DNA from: Demequina muriae
GTDB taxonomy: Bacteria > Actinomycetota > Actinomycetes > Actinomycetales > Demequinaceae
DNA length: 64,000 bases
Direction of reading: 5' to 3'
NCBI RefSeq assembly: GCF_030418295.1
Contig: NZ_JAUHQA010000001.1
Location: 1,612,001-1,676,000, forward strand
The notes under the pieces were generated by a model. The model had not been told where the DNA came from. It searched no databases and worked only from the letters and a program-made list of their open reading frames with translations. This document shows positions 8,489 through 17,090 of the stretch, in pieces (the stretch's first letter is position 1; each line of letters opens with the position of its first letter). A program made the position numbers and the translations under genes.

Positions 8489-10453
8489 TCACGGCGCGGC
8501 GGCGATCCATGCGAGCATGGCGGTCCTGCTGTTGCCGTCATCGATCGCCGTGGCGGGAAGGCTGCGCGCCTGCTCCCACGCGATCGTGCGTTGGCTGTCG
8601 CCGGCGAGAGCCCTGTACATCAGCAGGTAGTCCCCGAACTGGACGTCGAAGCCGTGGGGTGCGGCCTCGGCGACGGCCTGTTCGATGCGCTCGGGCCCCA
8701 CCTGCGCCAGCGGGACGGCTTGCGCGGGGGACGCCGGGATGAGCTGGATTCCCAGCATCGCGTTCGGTTCGGGCGAGAACCACGTCGCGTAGTCCCGCTT
8801 GGCACCCCATTGCAGGGCGACGATCGTGTGGTCGAAGCCCGAGAAGGACGTGAGGTCAGGAGCGAGCCACAACCGGCGTGCCGCATCGGCCTCCGATGCC
8901 AGCAGCCAGCGCGCGCGCTCCTCGAGCGTCGCATCCCCCCGCACCTGGGCCCACAGCGCGACGGCGTTCCACGCGGCCACTGCCTCGGAGCTGGACTCCT
9001 GGTTGTTGCCGTCGGCGAAGGGCGAGAATCCCGATGCCCATGAGTGGCCCTCCACCGGGTCGAAGGCGCGGATCGCGGGCATGGGTCCACCGACTCCATG
9101 GGCGATGTCCGCGGCGAGCAGATCCATGACGGGGCCGATCTCGTCAACGATCTCGGGTGACTCGCTACCGAGGACGGCGGCGGCATGGAGCAGGTAGCCG
9201 TAGTGGAAGTGGTGGTCGTTGAACTCCTCGGAGCCGAAAGCCGTCGCATACCCCACCACTCCCTCGAGGAGCGAGTCGTACACGAAGCAACGGTCCGTCT
9301 CCGTGGCGCACCGCTCGGGGTCGCCCCACATCCGGAGCTGCTCGCTGAGGACGCTCGCAAGATCCTCCGCGAGGGCCTCCTCGTCGAGCGCACGGGCGAT
9401 CGTGAGAAGGGTCGCGAGGCGGGAGAGGGCCTTCGCGCCAAAGTAGGTGTCGACCGGCAGCTCGGGCTGTGCGGCGACGTCCTCGGCCAGCGCCTTACGG
9501 ATCGCCGTGCGCTCCGCATCCGTGAGCCCGTCGAGGTCGAGCGCGGCGCGGGGTGCGACGGCAGCGACGTCCCACGCGACGTCCTGCGCACGGCACACCG
9601 CGTAGGGGCCATTGATGGTGGCGTACGTGCCGAGGTCGCACTTCAGCTCTGCTCCGTCGGCACGCGCCTGCGGCATCGTGACGACCGTCGGCGTGCCGTA
9701 GTCGAGGCTCGTCGTCGCCACGTCCTCGCCGGCCCACCCCGACCAGGCCACCGCGGTCACCACGTCGCCGAGCGCGTCGGCGAAGGCCGTGGCGTCGCCG
9801 CCGTCCGGCACCGCGAAGAACTGGGCGGTGCCGCCCTCGTCCAGGGTCAAGGTGGTCCCGTCGATGTCGCCGCCGTCGACGACTACGCCGTAGACCCGTC
9901 CGTCGACGGCGGCCGTGGAGACCTTGCCGCCCGCGGGGGCGAAGGCGACGCTCACCTCTGACTCGAGGGCGGAGTGCGCCGTGAGGCCGACGGCCGGCCA
10001 GCCCTGAGCGAGCGACATGCTCGCGTCGCCCCACGTCACCGTGACGGCGACCGGGTCGGCGGCGGTCACGACCCCGGGCCCCTCCGCTCCGGCGATCGAG
10101 ACTGCGATGTCCGTGCGCGCGGGTGCAAGAATCACGTCGGCGCTCGCCTCGGGCGCAGTGAGCCCCAGCCCGAACCCCCCGTCGGCGGCCGTCACGGCGA
10201 GTGGCTTGGGGAAGACCGGCAGTCCCGACGCCCCGAAGGCGAGCGACGAGTACCAGCGATTGGTCGGGGGCGCGAGGTCGTCCGCCACGCGCGTGACGAC
10301 GTCCTCGGGCAGTGGGCGCTCGGGCAGAGAGTGGACCGCGACGGGGGAGGTCGTGGTCGCCGCTGGTTCGACGTCACCACCTCCGGCGCAGGCCGACGCT
10401 CCGGCCGCCATCGCCGCGCACACCGTCAGTGCGGCAGTGCGCCGGACGCTCAC
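8489..10453 (-). CDS. GH81 endo-beta-1,3-glucanase lipoprotein, module 2
   Basis: A 654-residue paralogue of the GH81 protein at 3455-5524. The N-terminal export signal ends at Cys22 (SAC context, a weaker lipobox than in copy 1), so lipidation is likely but less certain. PPTNRWYS is at 62-69. The catalytic region has NDHHFHYGY with Asp413, GHSWASG 469-475 and NQESSSE with Glu486 and Glu490, so all acidic catalytic positions are kept and the copy looks active. The linker is shorter than in copy 1. The start is GTG 10453, overlapping the HlyD-like stop as GTGA, which indicates coupled translation. It probably edits or releases the polymer made by its own GT2 partner. The N-terminal half differs more from copy 1 than the catalytic half does. 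Confidence 0.9.
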   Translation of the reverse strand: MSVRRTAALTVCAAMAAGASACAGGGDVEPAATTTSPVAVHSLPERPLPEDVVTRVADDLAPPTNRWYSSLAFGASGLPVFPKPLAVTAADGGFGLGLTAPEASADVILAPARTDIAVSIAGAEGPGVVTAADPVAVTVTWGDASMSLAQGWPAVGLTAHSALESEVSVAFAPAGGKVSTAAVDGRVYGVVVDGGDIDGTTLTLDEGGTAQFFAVPDGGDATAFADALGDVVTAVAWSGWAGEDVATTSLDYGTPTVVTMPQARADGAELKCDLGTYATINGPYAVCRAQDVAWDVAAVAPRAALDLDGLTDAERTAIRKALAEDVAAQPELPVDTYFGAKALSRLATLLTIARALDEEALAEDLASVLSEQLRMWGDPERCATETDRCFVYDSLLEGVVGYATAFGSEEFNDHHFHYGYLLHAAAVLGSESPEIVDEIGPVMDLLAADIAHGVGGPMPAIRAFDPVEGHSWASGFSPFADGNNQESSSEAVAAWNAVALWAQVRGDATLEERARWLLASEADAARRLWLAPDLTSFSGFDHTIVALQWGAKRDYATWFSPEPNAMLGIQLIPASPAQAVPLAQVGPERIEQAVAEAAPHGFDVQFGDYLLMYRALAGDSQRTIAWEQARSLPATAIDDGNSRTAMLAWIAAAP

Positions 10454-11175
10454 AGGCCCACCCTGTCGGCCAGATCGCTCACCATGTCGGAGACGCCTGC
10501 GAACGGTCCGTCATCGCGGAGGTGCAGCGTCGCCTCGAGAGGAGTGCCGGGCTTCATGAGGGGGTCGCCGTCGATGTCCGCGAGCGCGTCCGAGTCGATC
10601 CGCGCGGTCACGTGGGCCACGCCGTCGACCGTCTCGACCGTGAGGTCGGACACCGTTCCGGAGATCTCGCGCTGGTCGGGGAGGCGGAGCTCCACGCCCG
10701 CCGCGTCCTCGAGCCTGCCGAAGTCGCGCGGCGTGAGGATGAACTCCGCCTCCGCGAAGAGCGATCCCGAGGCGTCGATGCTCGCGAGCACCTCGCCAGC
10801 GCCTGCGTACGCGCCGGAGTTCAGAGCGATGTGCGACACGGTGCCGTCGGTGCCGGCGCGAATGACGAGGGTGCCGCCGCCGACAACAGCATTCTCGGCA
10901 GGCGAGACCGCGCCGGTGTCGATGTCGCGCTCGAGTTGAAGGCTCTGGACCTCGAACATGCGCTGCCCCTCGACGACCACGTCGCCGGCCGCCACGTACG
11001 CCGCCTCGACCAGGCCGCCGTAGTCCGTGCCGACGCCGTACGAGGCCGCCTTGATGGTCGCCGATGCGCTCGCGACCTGGTTCTGCCGCTGATTGAACAC
11101 GAGCGTGGCCGCGGCCACGATGATCAGCACCATGACCACGCCGATCACCAGCTTGAATCGGTTGCCCCAGGTCAT
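10450..11175 (-). CDS. HlyD-like membrane-anchored adaptor, module 2
   Basis: 241 residues with one N-terminal membrane helix (about 10-28) and a compact extracytoplasmic domain. Two lipoyl-like half-motifs (DYGGLVEAAYVAAGDVVVEG and GTDGTVSHIALNSG) are joined by a short linker. The C-terminal segment shares LTPRDFxRL, VELRLPD and LRDDGPxAGxxD with its module 1 paralogue. The acidic repeat insert of module 1 is absent, so that insert was gained in one copy or lost in the other. The ATG overlaps the GT2 stop as ATGA, and its own stop overlaps the next gene. It probably forms the envelope-side partner of the synthase; direct evidence is lacking. Confidence 0.78.
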   Translation of the reverse strand: MTWGNRFKLVIGVVMVLIIVAAATLVFNQRQNQVASASATIKAASYGVGTDYGGLVEAAYVAAGDVVVEGQRMFEVQSLQLERDIDTGAVSPAENAVVGGGTLVIRAGTDGTVSHIALNSGAYAGAGEVLASIDASGSLFAEAEFILTPRDFGRLEDAAGVELRLPDQREISGTVSDLTVETVDGVAHVTARIDSDALADIDGDPLMKPGTPLEATLHLRDDGPFAGVSDMVSDLADRVGL

Positions 11176-12923
11176 CGGACCAGCTCCTTCTCTCGGCGCT
11201 CGCGCCGGCTCGGTGCGGCAAGCGTGGCGAGCGCATCTGCCTCCTGCTGGCCACGCTTGGGAGTGTCGTCCACGCCCGCCGGTCGGGCGACCACCGTTCG
11301 TGGCGCACTGTCGGGTCCCGGTGCTCCCGGTGCGCGGCGGGGGGAACCGCGCCGGCCCGTGCGCAGCGCCCGTGCCTCACGACGGGCGGCGCCGACGAAC
11401 GCCCCGAGGATGACGGTGTTGGTGATGTTCCACGCCGTCGCGAGCGTGAGGACGCCGTTGTCGATGTCGCGCCAGATCGCGACGCCGCTCGTGAGCAGGA
11501 GGAACAGGAAGAACAGGATCTGCGGAATGATGAAGTTGTAGGGAGACCGGCCTCGGGCCGTGCCGGTCGACTGCCAGCCTACGTCCCTGCCAGTGAAGGC
11601 GTTGATGAACGCCTTGGCGTAGATGGGGAAGCTCACCGTGGCGAGCGTCAGTGTCTCCCACCTGAACGATCCGAGGGTGTACCAGGCGAGCACGATCTGC
11701 ATCGCGTAGAAGCCGCAGTAGTACACCGCCCACGTCAGCACCGTCAGCGAGAGGTTCATCGGCCTGAGGTCGAAGTAGATCTCGAGAGGCGGCACCAGGA
11801 TCAGCAGCAGCGGGCAGATCCCCGTCAGGTAGAACGTCGCGGTGACGAAGTACTGGATGCGCTGGTCCATCGTCAGGCGACGGTTGGCGAGCGGCATGCG
11901 CGTCAGCAGGATCTCGAACCCGCCCGTGGCCCAGCGCAGCTGCTGCTTCGAGTACGCCTCGATCGTGTCGGGGGCCTCGCCGACCGCGAGCACCTCAGGG
12001 ATGAACACCGACCGCCAGCCGCGCTCGTGCAACGCGAGCGAGGTCCACACATCCTCGGACTTCGAGTCGGTGCAGATGCCGTGGACATCGTCGATCGCCG
12101 CGCGCCGGAACAGCACGTTGGTGCCCACGCAGAAGGCCGCGTTGAAGCGGTTGCGGCCGGGTTGGATGAACCGGTAGAAGACGGCCTGCATGTAGGCGGC
12201 GCCCCTCGCGACAGTCGTGTGCAGGTTGCCGTACGCCTGCGGTGTCTGGACGAAGGCGACCTTCTCGTCGACCATGAAGGGAATGGTCTCCGCGAGGAAC
12301 GTGGGGTGAGGCACGAAGTCGGCGTCGAAGATCGCGAAGAACTCGCTCTTCGCGAGCGTGAGGGCATGGTTGACGTTGCCAGCCTTCGCTCCTCCGGAGC
12401 TGAGGCGCCGGACGTACCTCGCCCCGATCTCGCCGGCGAGGTCGCGCACGTCGTCCGACCTCCCGTCGTCGAGGATCCAGGTGCGATGGCGGCCATGCAT
12501 CGCCAGCGCTGCGGTGGCGGTGCGCCGCACCACGTCGAGATCCTCGCCGTACACCGTGATGAACACGTCGACCTCGACGCGACGACCGTCGAGCCGGAGC
12601 GGCCACGCCTCGGGGGCCTTCCCGTGCGCGCGGCCGAAGACCGCGGCCCTGGCGCGGTGATAGGCGAAGTCGCGGGAGCTCTGCGCGCCGGACAGGATGG
12701 TCCACATCGCGAGCAGGGCGTGGAACACCAGGATCGACTCCGCGGTGATGACCATGATGTACGGGATGAGATCGCCACGGTTGCTGGGATCCAGCAGGAA
12801 GCCCGTGTAGACGAGGATGCCCAGCGTGCTGACGAGCACGAGCAGGATCATCACCGGGGACGGGCCGCGCCCGTCGCCGATGCTCGTATGCGGGGGCGTC
12901 GCGGTCTCGGGGTCGGCGGCCAT
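11172..12923 (-). CDS. processive GT2 glycosyltransferase (beta-glucan synthase-like), module 2
   Basis: 583 residues from ATG 12923, which has GGAGG 6 nt upstream. A longer in-frame reading to 13091 would add 56 residues with no homologous look and is rejected. Topology and motifs match the module 1 synthase: DDG 152-154, DAD 200-202, SED 289-291 and QQLRW 327-331, with helices before and after the catalytic domain and a GWQSTGTARGRS gating-like loop. No PilZ domain is present. The catalytic domains of the two copies are mostly identical by eye, while the cytoplasmic stretch between helix 2 and the GT domain differs. This is the promoter-proximal gene of module 2 and lies head-to-tail behind the sulfate operon. 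Confidence 0.85.
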   Translation of the reverse strand: MAADPETATPPHTSIGDGRGPSPVMILLVLVSTLGILVYTGFLLDPSNRGDLIPYIMVITAESILVFHALLAMWTILSGAQSSRDFAYHRARAAVFGRAHGKAPEAWPLRLDGRRVEVDVFITVYGEDLDVVRRTATAALAMHGRHRTWILDDGRSDDVRDLAGEIGARYVRRLSSGGAKAGNVNHALTLAKSEFFAIFDADFVPHPTFLAETIPFMVDEKVAFVQTPQAYGNLHTTVARGAAYMQAVFYRFIQPGRNRFNAAFCVGTNVLFRRAAIDDVHGICTDSKSEDVWTSLALHERGWRSVFIPEVLAVGEAPDTIEAYSKQQLRWATGGFEILLTRMPLANRRLTMDQRIQYFVTATFYLTGICPLLLILVPPLEIYFDLRPMNLSLTVLTWAVYYCGFYAMQIVLAWYTLGSFRWETLTLATVSFPIYAKAFINAFTGRDVGWQSTGTARGRSPYNFIIPQILFFLFLLLTSGVAIWRDIDNGVLTLATAWNITNTVILGAFVGAARREARALRTGRRGSPRRAPGAPGPDSAPRTVVARPAGVDDTPKRGQQEADALATLAAPSRRERREKELVR

Positions 12924-13122
12924 ACGGCACCTCCAGGGCGCATGTCGATGCAAAGGGATGTCGACAGCGCTGGCGGTGGCGCGAGTGGGGCGCCGCGCGG
13001 TGATGTGACCTACCGCACACCCATCGTCCGAGCGGGGGGCCGAGAAGTCCAGCCTTTCATGTAAACCTTGCGTGACGTTTGTGTGACGCACCTCACAGCA
13101 GAGGGTCGAGGCGGGGCGTGGA
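12924..13122. other. 199-nt gap upstream of glucan module 2
   Basis: It lies between the ABC permease stop and the module 2 synthase. Around 13070-13100 the short direct repeat GTGACG occurs twice on the plus strand (CGTGACG and TGTGACG), 11 bp apart, and could be a binding site. No gene is visible. The promoter for module 2 should lie here, unless the sulfate operon reads through. Confidence 0.3.
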
Positions 13123-13956
13123 TCAGTGCGGCAGGCCCGAGTCCACGAGCCCGCGGCTCACCCGCAGGCGGTGCTGCACGCGGGCGAAGACCAGCCGATC
13201 CACCGCCAGGGTGAAGGCCAGCACGATGATGATGGTGGCCATCATCTCGGTGAGGTCGCCCGTCTCGCGAGAGCGCTCGATCACGTCGCCGATGCCGGTC
13301 CCGGACAGGGCGCCGGAGAAGATCTCGCCGGCGACGAGGCACCGGAAGGCGATCGACCAGCCGAGCTCGAGCCCGGTCATGATGCCGGGAAGAGCGGCGG
13401 GCAGCACCACGTGCCGGAGCAGGGAGCCCCGGTCGGCACCGAAGGTGCGGCCGGCGCGGATCAGCAGCGGTGGCACGTTCTTCACGGCCGATCGCGTGGC
13501 GAGCATGATGGCGGGCATCGCGCCGATGCTCACGACGACGGCGAGCGACCACGGGGAGGTGCCCAGCACGACGGCTGCGACGGGGATCCACATCGAGGTG
13601 GGCATTCCCTGCAGCGCCGCGAGGTACGGCGACAGTCCGCGGTCGAGCCAGGTGCGGGAGCCGAGCAGGAGGCCGAGTGCGACTCCTCCGATGGCGGCCA
13701 CGATGAAGCATCCGGTCATGAACAGCGTGATGCGTCCGAAGATCGACGCGAGATCGCCGTCGCCTGCCATGCGCGCCAGCTCGCCTGCGGTGGCGGCGGG
13801 CGTGGGCAGGGACTCCGAGAGGACCGATGCGAGCGCCCACGCGGCGAGCAGAACGAGGCCGGTGCCGACGATCGGCGTGGTGCGGCGCCACCACGGGGCG
13901 TCGCTGCGCACCTCGATGCTCGAGCCATCGCGCGTGGGGATGCTAGATGGTGACAT
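13123..13956 (-). CDS. ABC transporter permease, SsuC/TauC-like
   Basis: 277 residues with about six membrane helices and the BPD_transp_1 coupling region, with the loop AGRTFGADRGSLLRHVVLPAALPG-like before the EAA motif. It resembles permeases for sulfonates, taurine or nitrate. ATG 13956 is chosen because a GGGGGGTG Shine-Dalgarno sits about 7 nt upstream. It overlaps the ATPase gene by 14 nt. An in-frame extension upstream to 14064 is a reading-frame artefact over the ATPase gene. Position in the sulfate-assimilation operon suggests uptake of sulfate or an organosulfur compound. No solute-binding protein gene is in the operon. Confidence 0.82.
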   Translation of the reverse strand: MSPSSIPTRDGSSIEVRSDAPWWRRTTPIVGTGLVLLAAWALASVLSESLPTPAATAGELARMAGDGDLASIFGRITLFMTGCFIVAAIGGVALGLLLGSRTWLDRGLSPYLAALQGMPTSMWIPVAAVVLGTSPWSLAVVVSIGAMPAIMLATRSAVKNVPPLLIRAGRTFGADRGSLLRHVVLPAALPGIMTGLELGWSIAFRCLVAGEIFSGALSGTGIGDVIERSRETGDLTEMMATIIIVLAFTLAVDRLVFARVQHRLRVSRGLVDSGLPH

Positions 13957-14746
13957 ACGAGTCACCCCCCTCGCGCGGCGCGGAGATGCCCAGCTGGTCG
14001 GCCGCGTCGAGCAGGCGGCGCACGGTCGCGGACAGCGCGACCACGCGCTCGGACTCCACCACACGAGGGCGGTGCAGCGTCACCGGCACGTCGCCGATGA
14101 TGCGCCCGGGACCGGAGGACAGCACGATGACGCGGTCGCCGAGCGCGACGGCCTCCCTGACGTTGTGGGTGACGAACACGATCGTGACGCCCGTCTCCGC
14201 CCACAGCTCCTGGAGCTCGACGTGGAGCCGGTCGCGGGAGGGGGCGTCGAGCGCGCTGAAGGGCTCATCCATGAGCAGCACCTGGGGACGCATGGCGAAG
14301 GCGCGGGCGAGAGCCGCACGCTGGCGCATGCCGCCGGAGAGCTGGTGCGGGTGGAGGTCCGCGGCGTCGGCGAGACCGACCTTGCGGAGCCACGTCGCGA
14401 CGGTGGCATCGCGCTCCTCGAGGGGAACGCCGGCGTTCTTGAGCCCGAAGGCCACGTTGTCCCGCACCGACAGCCAGGGGAACAGCGCGTGCTCCTGGAA
14501 GACCATCACCCGGTCAGGTCCTGGGCCGCGCACCCCGGCGCCCGCGACGCTGACGTCTCCGCGGGCGGGACGGGTGTGTCCGGCCAGCAGGTCGAGCATG
14601 GTCGACTTGCCGCAGCCGGAGGGCCCGACCACGCAGACGAACTCGCCGGCCGCGACCTCGAGATCGACCCCGTCGAGCGCGAGCCGGCCGCCGCGAGAGC
14701 CGGCGAAGGCCTGCGAGACCCCTCGCAGCGAGACCGGCGCGCTCAT
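13943..14746 (-). CDS. ABC transporter ATP-binding protein, SsuB/TauB-like
   Basis: 267 residues: Walker A GPSGCGKST near residues 41-49, a Q-loop at FQEHALFPW, signature LSGGMRQR, Walker B VLLMDEPFSALD and the H-loop THN. The pattern (FPWLSVRDNVAFGL) is typical of the nitrate/sulfonate/taurine group. ATG 14746 overlaps the cysN stop as TGATG; the longer open frame to 15403 covers cysN in another frame and is not real. It pairs with the permease directly downstream. The transported substrate is inferred only from the sulfate-reduction context. Confidence 0.87.
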   Translation of the reverse strand: MSAPVSLRGVSQAFAGSRGGRLALDGVDLEVAAGEFVCVVGPSGCGKSTMLDLLAGHTRPARGDVSVAGAGVRGPGPDRVMVFQEHALFPWLSVRDNVAFGLKNAGVPLEERDATVATWLRKVGLADAADLHPHQLSGGMRQRAALARAFAMRPQVLLMDEPFSALDAPSRDRLHVELQELWAETGVTIVFVTHNVREAVALGDRVIVLSSGPGRIIGDVPVTLHRPRVVESERVVALSATVRRLLDAADQLGISAPREGGDSYVTI

Positions 14747-16176
14747 CAGATGGTCACGTGGGCATCGGTGCCGGTGCCGGGCGCGGAGGCCCGCGCGGTT
14801 CCCGCGCCGATGGTGTTGCCGTCCTGGGGGTCGATGACGCAGAACGCGCCGGTGCGGCGGTGGCGGCCGTAGTCCTCGACCGCGAGCGGCTGCGCGAGCT
14901 GGAAGCGCACCACGCCGATGTCGTTCAACAGCAGCTCGTGCCCGGTCGCGATCGACGAGTCGAGCGTGCCGCCCGGCAGGGAGATGTCGAGGATCCCGTC
15001 GATCGCGGTCACCATCGCCTGCACGCGTGCCGATCCGTGCTGGATCAGCACGCGGTCCCGCACGCGCAGAGGCCGGTCGGTGAGCCACGCGACGTGGGCG
15101 TGGAAGGCGCGCTCGGGCGCCACGGCGTCTGCGGCGCTCGAGAGCAGGTCGCCGCGCGCCACGTCGACGTCGTCCGCCAGGCGGATCGACACCGACAGCC
15201 CCGTGTGCGCGTGGTCGAGCGGACCGTCGGCGGTGTCGATGCCGGCGACCGTGGTGCGACGGCCAGACGGCTGGACGACGACGTCGTCTCCGACCCGGAT
15301 GGTGCCCTCGGCGACCTGGCCCGCATAGCCGCGGTACTCGCGGTACTCGGGCGAGATGGCCGCATCCTGCGGGCGCAGCACCCACTGGACCGGCATGCGC
15401 CATCCGGACTCCGTCGCACGCGCCTGTTCGGCGGTCGGGTGGGCGATTCCGCGGCGGTGGGCCGCGGCGAAGTCGTCCGCGCCCTGGTCGATGCTCGGCA
15501 CCGTCTCGAGCACCTCGAGCACGGTGGGGCCGTCGTACCAGGGCGTGAGGTCGGATCGCAGCGCGACGTTGTCACCCTTGAGCGCGCTGACCGGGACGGT
15601 CACCACGTTGGTGAGCCCCAGCGATTCCGCGTGCGTCTGGACATGCTGGGTGATCGAGCGGAACGGACCCTGGGCATAGTCCAGCAGGTCGATCTTGTTG
15701 ACCGCGACGATGACGTGGGGCACACGGAGCAGCGCGGCGACGGCGAGGTGGCGCTTGGTCTGCTCCACCACTCCGTAGCGGGCGTCGATGAGCACCACGA
15801 GCGCATCGGCCGTCGAAGCGCCCGTGACGGTGTTGCGGGTGTACTGCACGTGCCCGGGGCAGTCCGCGAGGATGAAGGTGCGCTTGGGCGTGGAGAAGTA
15901 GCGGTACGCGACGTCGATGGTGATGCCCTGTTCGCGCTCGGCCCGCAGCCCGTCGGTCAGCAGGGCCAGATCGACCTCCTCGCCGCCGCGCTCCTTCGAG
16001 ACGCGCTCCATCGCCTCGTAGGCGTCGGCCAGGATCGACTTGGTGTCGTGCAGCAGGCGGCCCACGAGAGTGGACTTCCCATCATCGACGGAGCCGGCCG
16101 TGGCGAAACGGAGCAGCGACGTGCGCCGGGCGTCGGGGATGGCCGCCGCGGCGTCGGTGGTGTCGGGGGCTGTCAT
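14746..16176 (-). CDS. cysN: sulfate adenylyltransferase subunit 1 (GTPase)
   Basis: 476 residues, an EF-Tu-like GTPase: P-loop GSVDDGKST (28-36), DCPGH (105-109), NKID, then two beta-barrel domains. CysN drives GTP hydrolysis to power CysD, making adenosine 5'-phosphosulfate (APS) from sulfate and ATP in the cytoplasm. No C-terminal APS kinase domain is fused, unlike many CysNC proteins. This agrees with the downstream use of APS rather than PAPS. The start ATG 16176 overlaps the cysD stop as TGATG; an open frame continuing to 16614 lies over cysD and is spurious. It is part of a tightly overlapping six-gene operon. Confidence 0.95.
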   Translation of the reverse strand: MTAPDTTDAAAAIPDARRTSLLRFATAGSVDDGKSTLVGRLLHDTKSILADAYEAMERVSKERGGEEVDLALLTDGLRAEREQGITIDVAYRYFSTPKRTFILADCPGHVQYTRNTVTGASTADALVVLIDARYGVVEQTKRHLAVAALLRVPHVIVAVNKIDLLDYAQGPFRSITQHVQTHAESLGLTNVVTVPVSALKGDNVALRSDLTPWYDGPTVLEVLETVPSIDQGADDFAAAHRRGIAHPTAEQARATESGWRMPVQWVLRPQDAAISPEYREYRGYAGQVAEGTIRVGDDVVVQPSGRRTTVAGIDTADGPLDHAHTGLSVSIRLADDVDVARGDLLSSAADAVAPERAFHAHVAWLTDRPLRVRDRVLIQHGSARVQAMVTAIDGILDISLPGGTLDSSIATGHELLLNDIGVVRFQLAQPLAVEDYGRHRRTGAFCVIDPQDGNTIGAGTARASAPGTGTDAHVTI

Positions 16177-17090
16177 CAGAAGTAGCCTTCCTTCTTGCGG
16201 TCTTCCATGGCGGCCTCCGAGAGGCGATCGTCGGCACGGGTCGCGCCGCGCTCGGTGATGCGCGTGGCCGCAACCTCCGCGATGATCTCGTCGAGCGTCG
16301 ACGCGGTCGACTCCACGGCACCGGTGCAGGACGCATCGCCCACCGTGCGGTAGCGCACCGACCGGGGTGCGGGACAGTCGGTGTCGCGCACGCGGACGCT
16401 CGGGTGCGGCGTGAGCCACATGCCGTCGCGCGTGAACACGTCGCGCTCGTGTGCGAAGTACAGGTCCGGCAGATCGATCTGTTCGCGCTGGATGTAGCGC
16501 CACACGTCCAGCTCGGTCCAGTTCGACAGCGGGAACACCCGCACGTGCTGGCCGGGCAGGTGCTTGGGGTTGTACAGGTTCCACAGCTCGGGCCGCTGGT
16601 TGCGGGGGTCCCACTGTCCGAACTCGTCGCGCAGCGAGACGACCCGCTCCTTGGCGCGCGCCTTCTCCTCGTCGCGACGGGCGCCCCCGAAGACCACGTC
16701 GTAGCCATGGTTCACGATCGCGTCGAGCAGCGGCACCGTCTGCAGCGGATTGCGAGTGCCGTCCGGGCGCTCGCGCAGGCGACCGTCGTCGATGTAGTCC
16801 TGGACCTTCGCCACCTGCAGGCGCAGCCCGAGCCGCTCGACGGTGCGGTCGCGGAACTCGAGCACCTCGTCGAAATTGTGGCCGGTGTCCACGTGCAGCA
16901 GCTCGAACGGCACGCGCCCGGGCCAGAAGGCCTTGGTCGCGAGGTGCAGCACCACCACGGAGTCCTTGCCGCCGCTGAACAGGAGGACGGGCTTGCGGGC
17001 GGTGCCCACGGCCTCTCGGATGATGTGAATGCCCTCGGATTCGAGGGCGTCAAGGGTGGTCAGGCTCGTCGTCACGTCGTCCTCGCTCAT
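16176..17090 (-). CDS. cysD: sulfate adenylyltransferase subunit 2
   Basis: 304 residues of the PAPS-reductase/N-type PP-loop superfamily. The ATP-binding SGGKDS is at 39-44, with conserved LLHVDTGHNF, FGGARRDEEKARAKER and the Cys-containing end region RYRTVGDASCTG, closing with the family tail RKKEGYF. It catalyses adenylation of sulfate together with CysN. ATG 17090 overlaps the upstream cysH stop as ATGA. Length and motifs agree with a complete, functional subunit. Confidence 0.96.
   Translation of the reverse strand: MSEDDVTTSLTTLDALESEGIHIIREAVGTARKPVLLFSGGKDSVVVLHLATKAFWPGRVPFELLHVDTGHNFDEVLEFRDRTVERLGLRLQVAKVQDYIDDGRLRERPDGTRNPLQTVPLLDAIVNHGYDVVFGGARRDEEKARAKERVVSLRDEFGQWDPRNQRPELWNLYNPKHLPGQHVRVFPLSNWTELDVWRYIQREQIDLPDLYFAHERDVFTRDGMWLTPHPSVRVRDTDCPAPRSVRYRTVGDASCTGAVESTASTLDEIIAEVAATRITERGATRADDRLSEAAMEDRKKEGYF

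Noticed and set aside
13943..15403. A fused protein of an unknown N-terminal region and the ABC ATPase
   Set aside because: The upstream part is a shadow of cysN. ATG 14746 gives an ATPase of normal length.
14746..16614. CysN with a 146-residue N-terminal extension
   Set aside because: The extension lies wholly over cysD in another frame. The ATG at 16176 overlaps the cysD stop, which fits the overlapping style of the whole operon.
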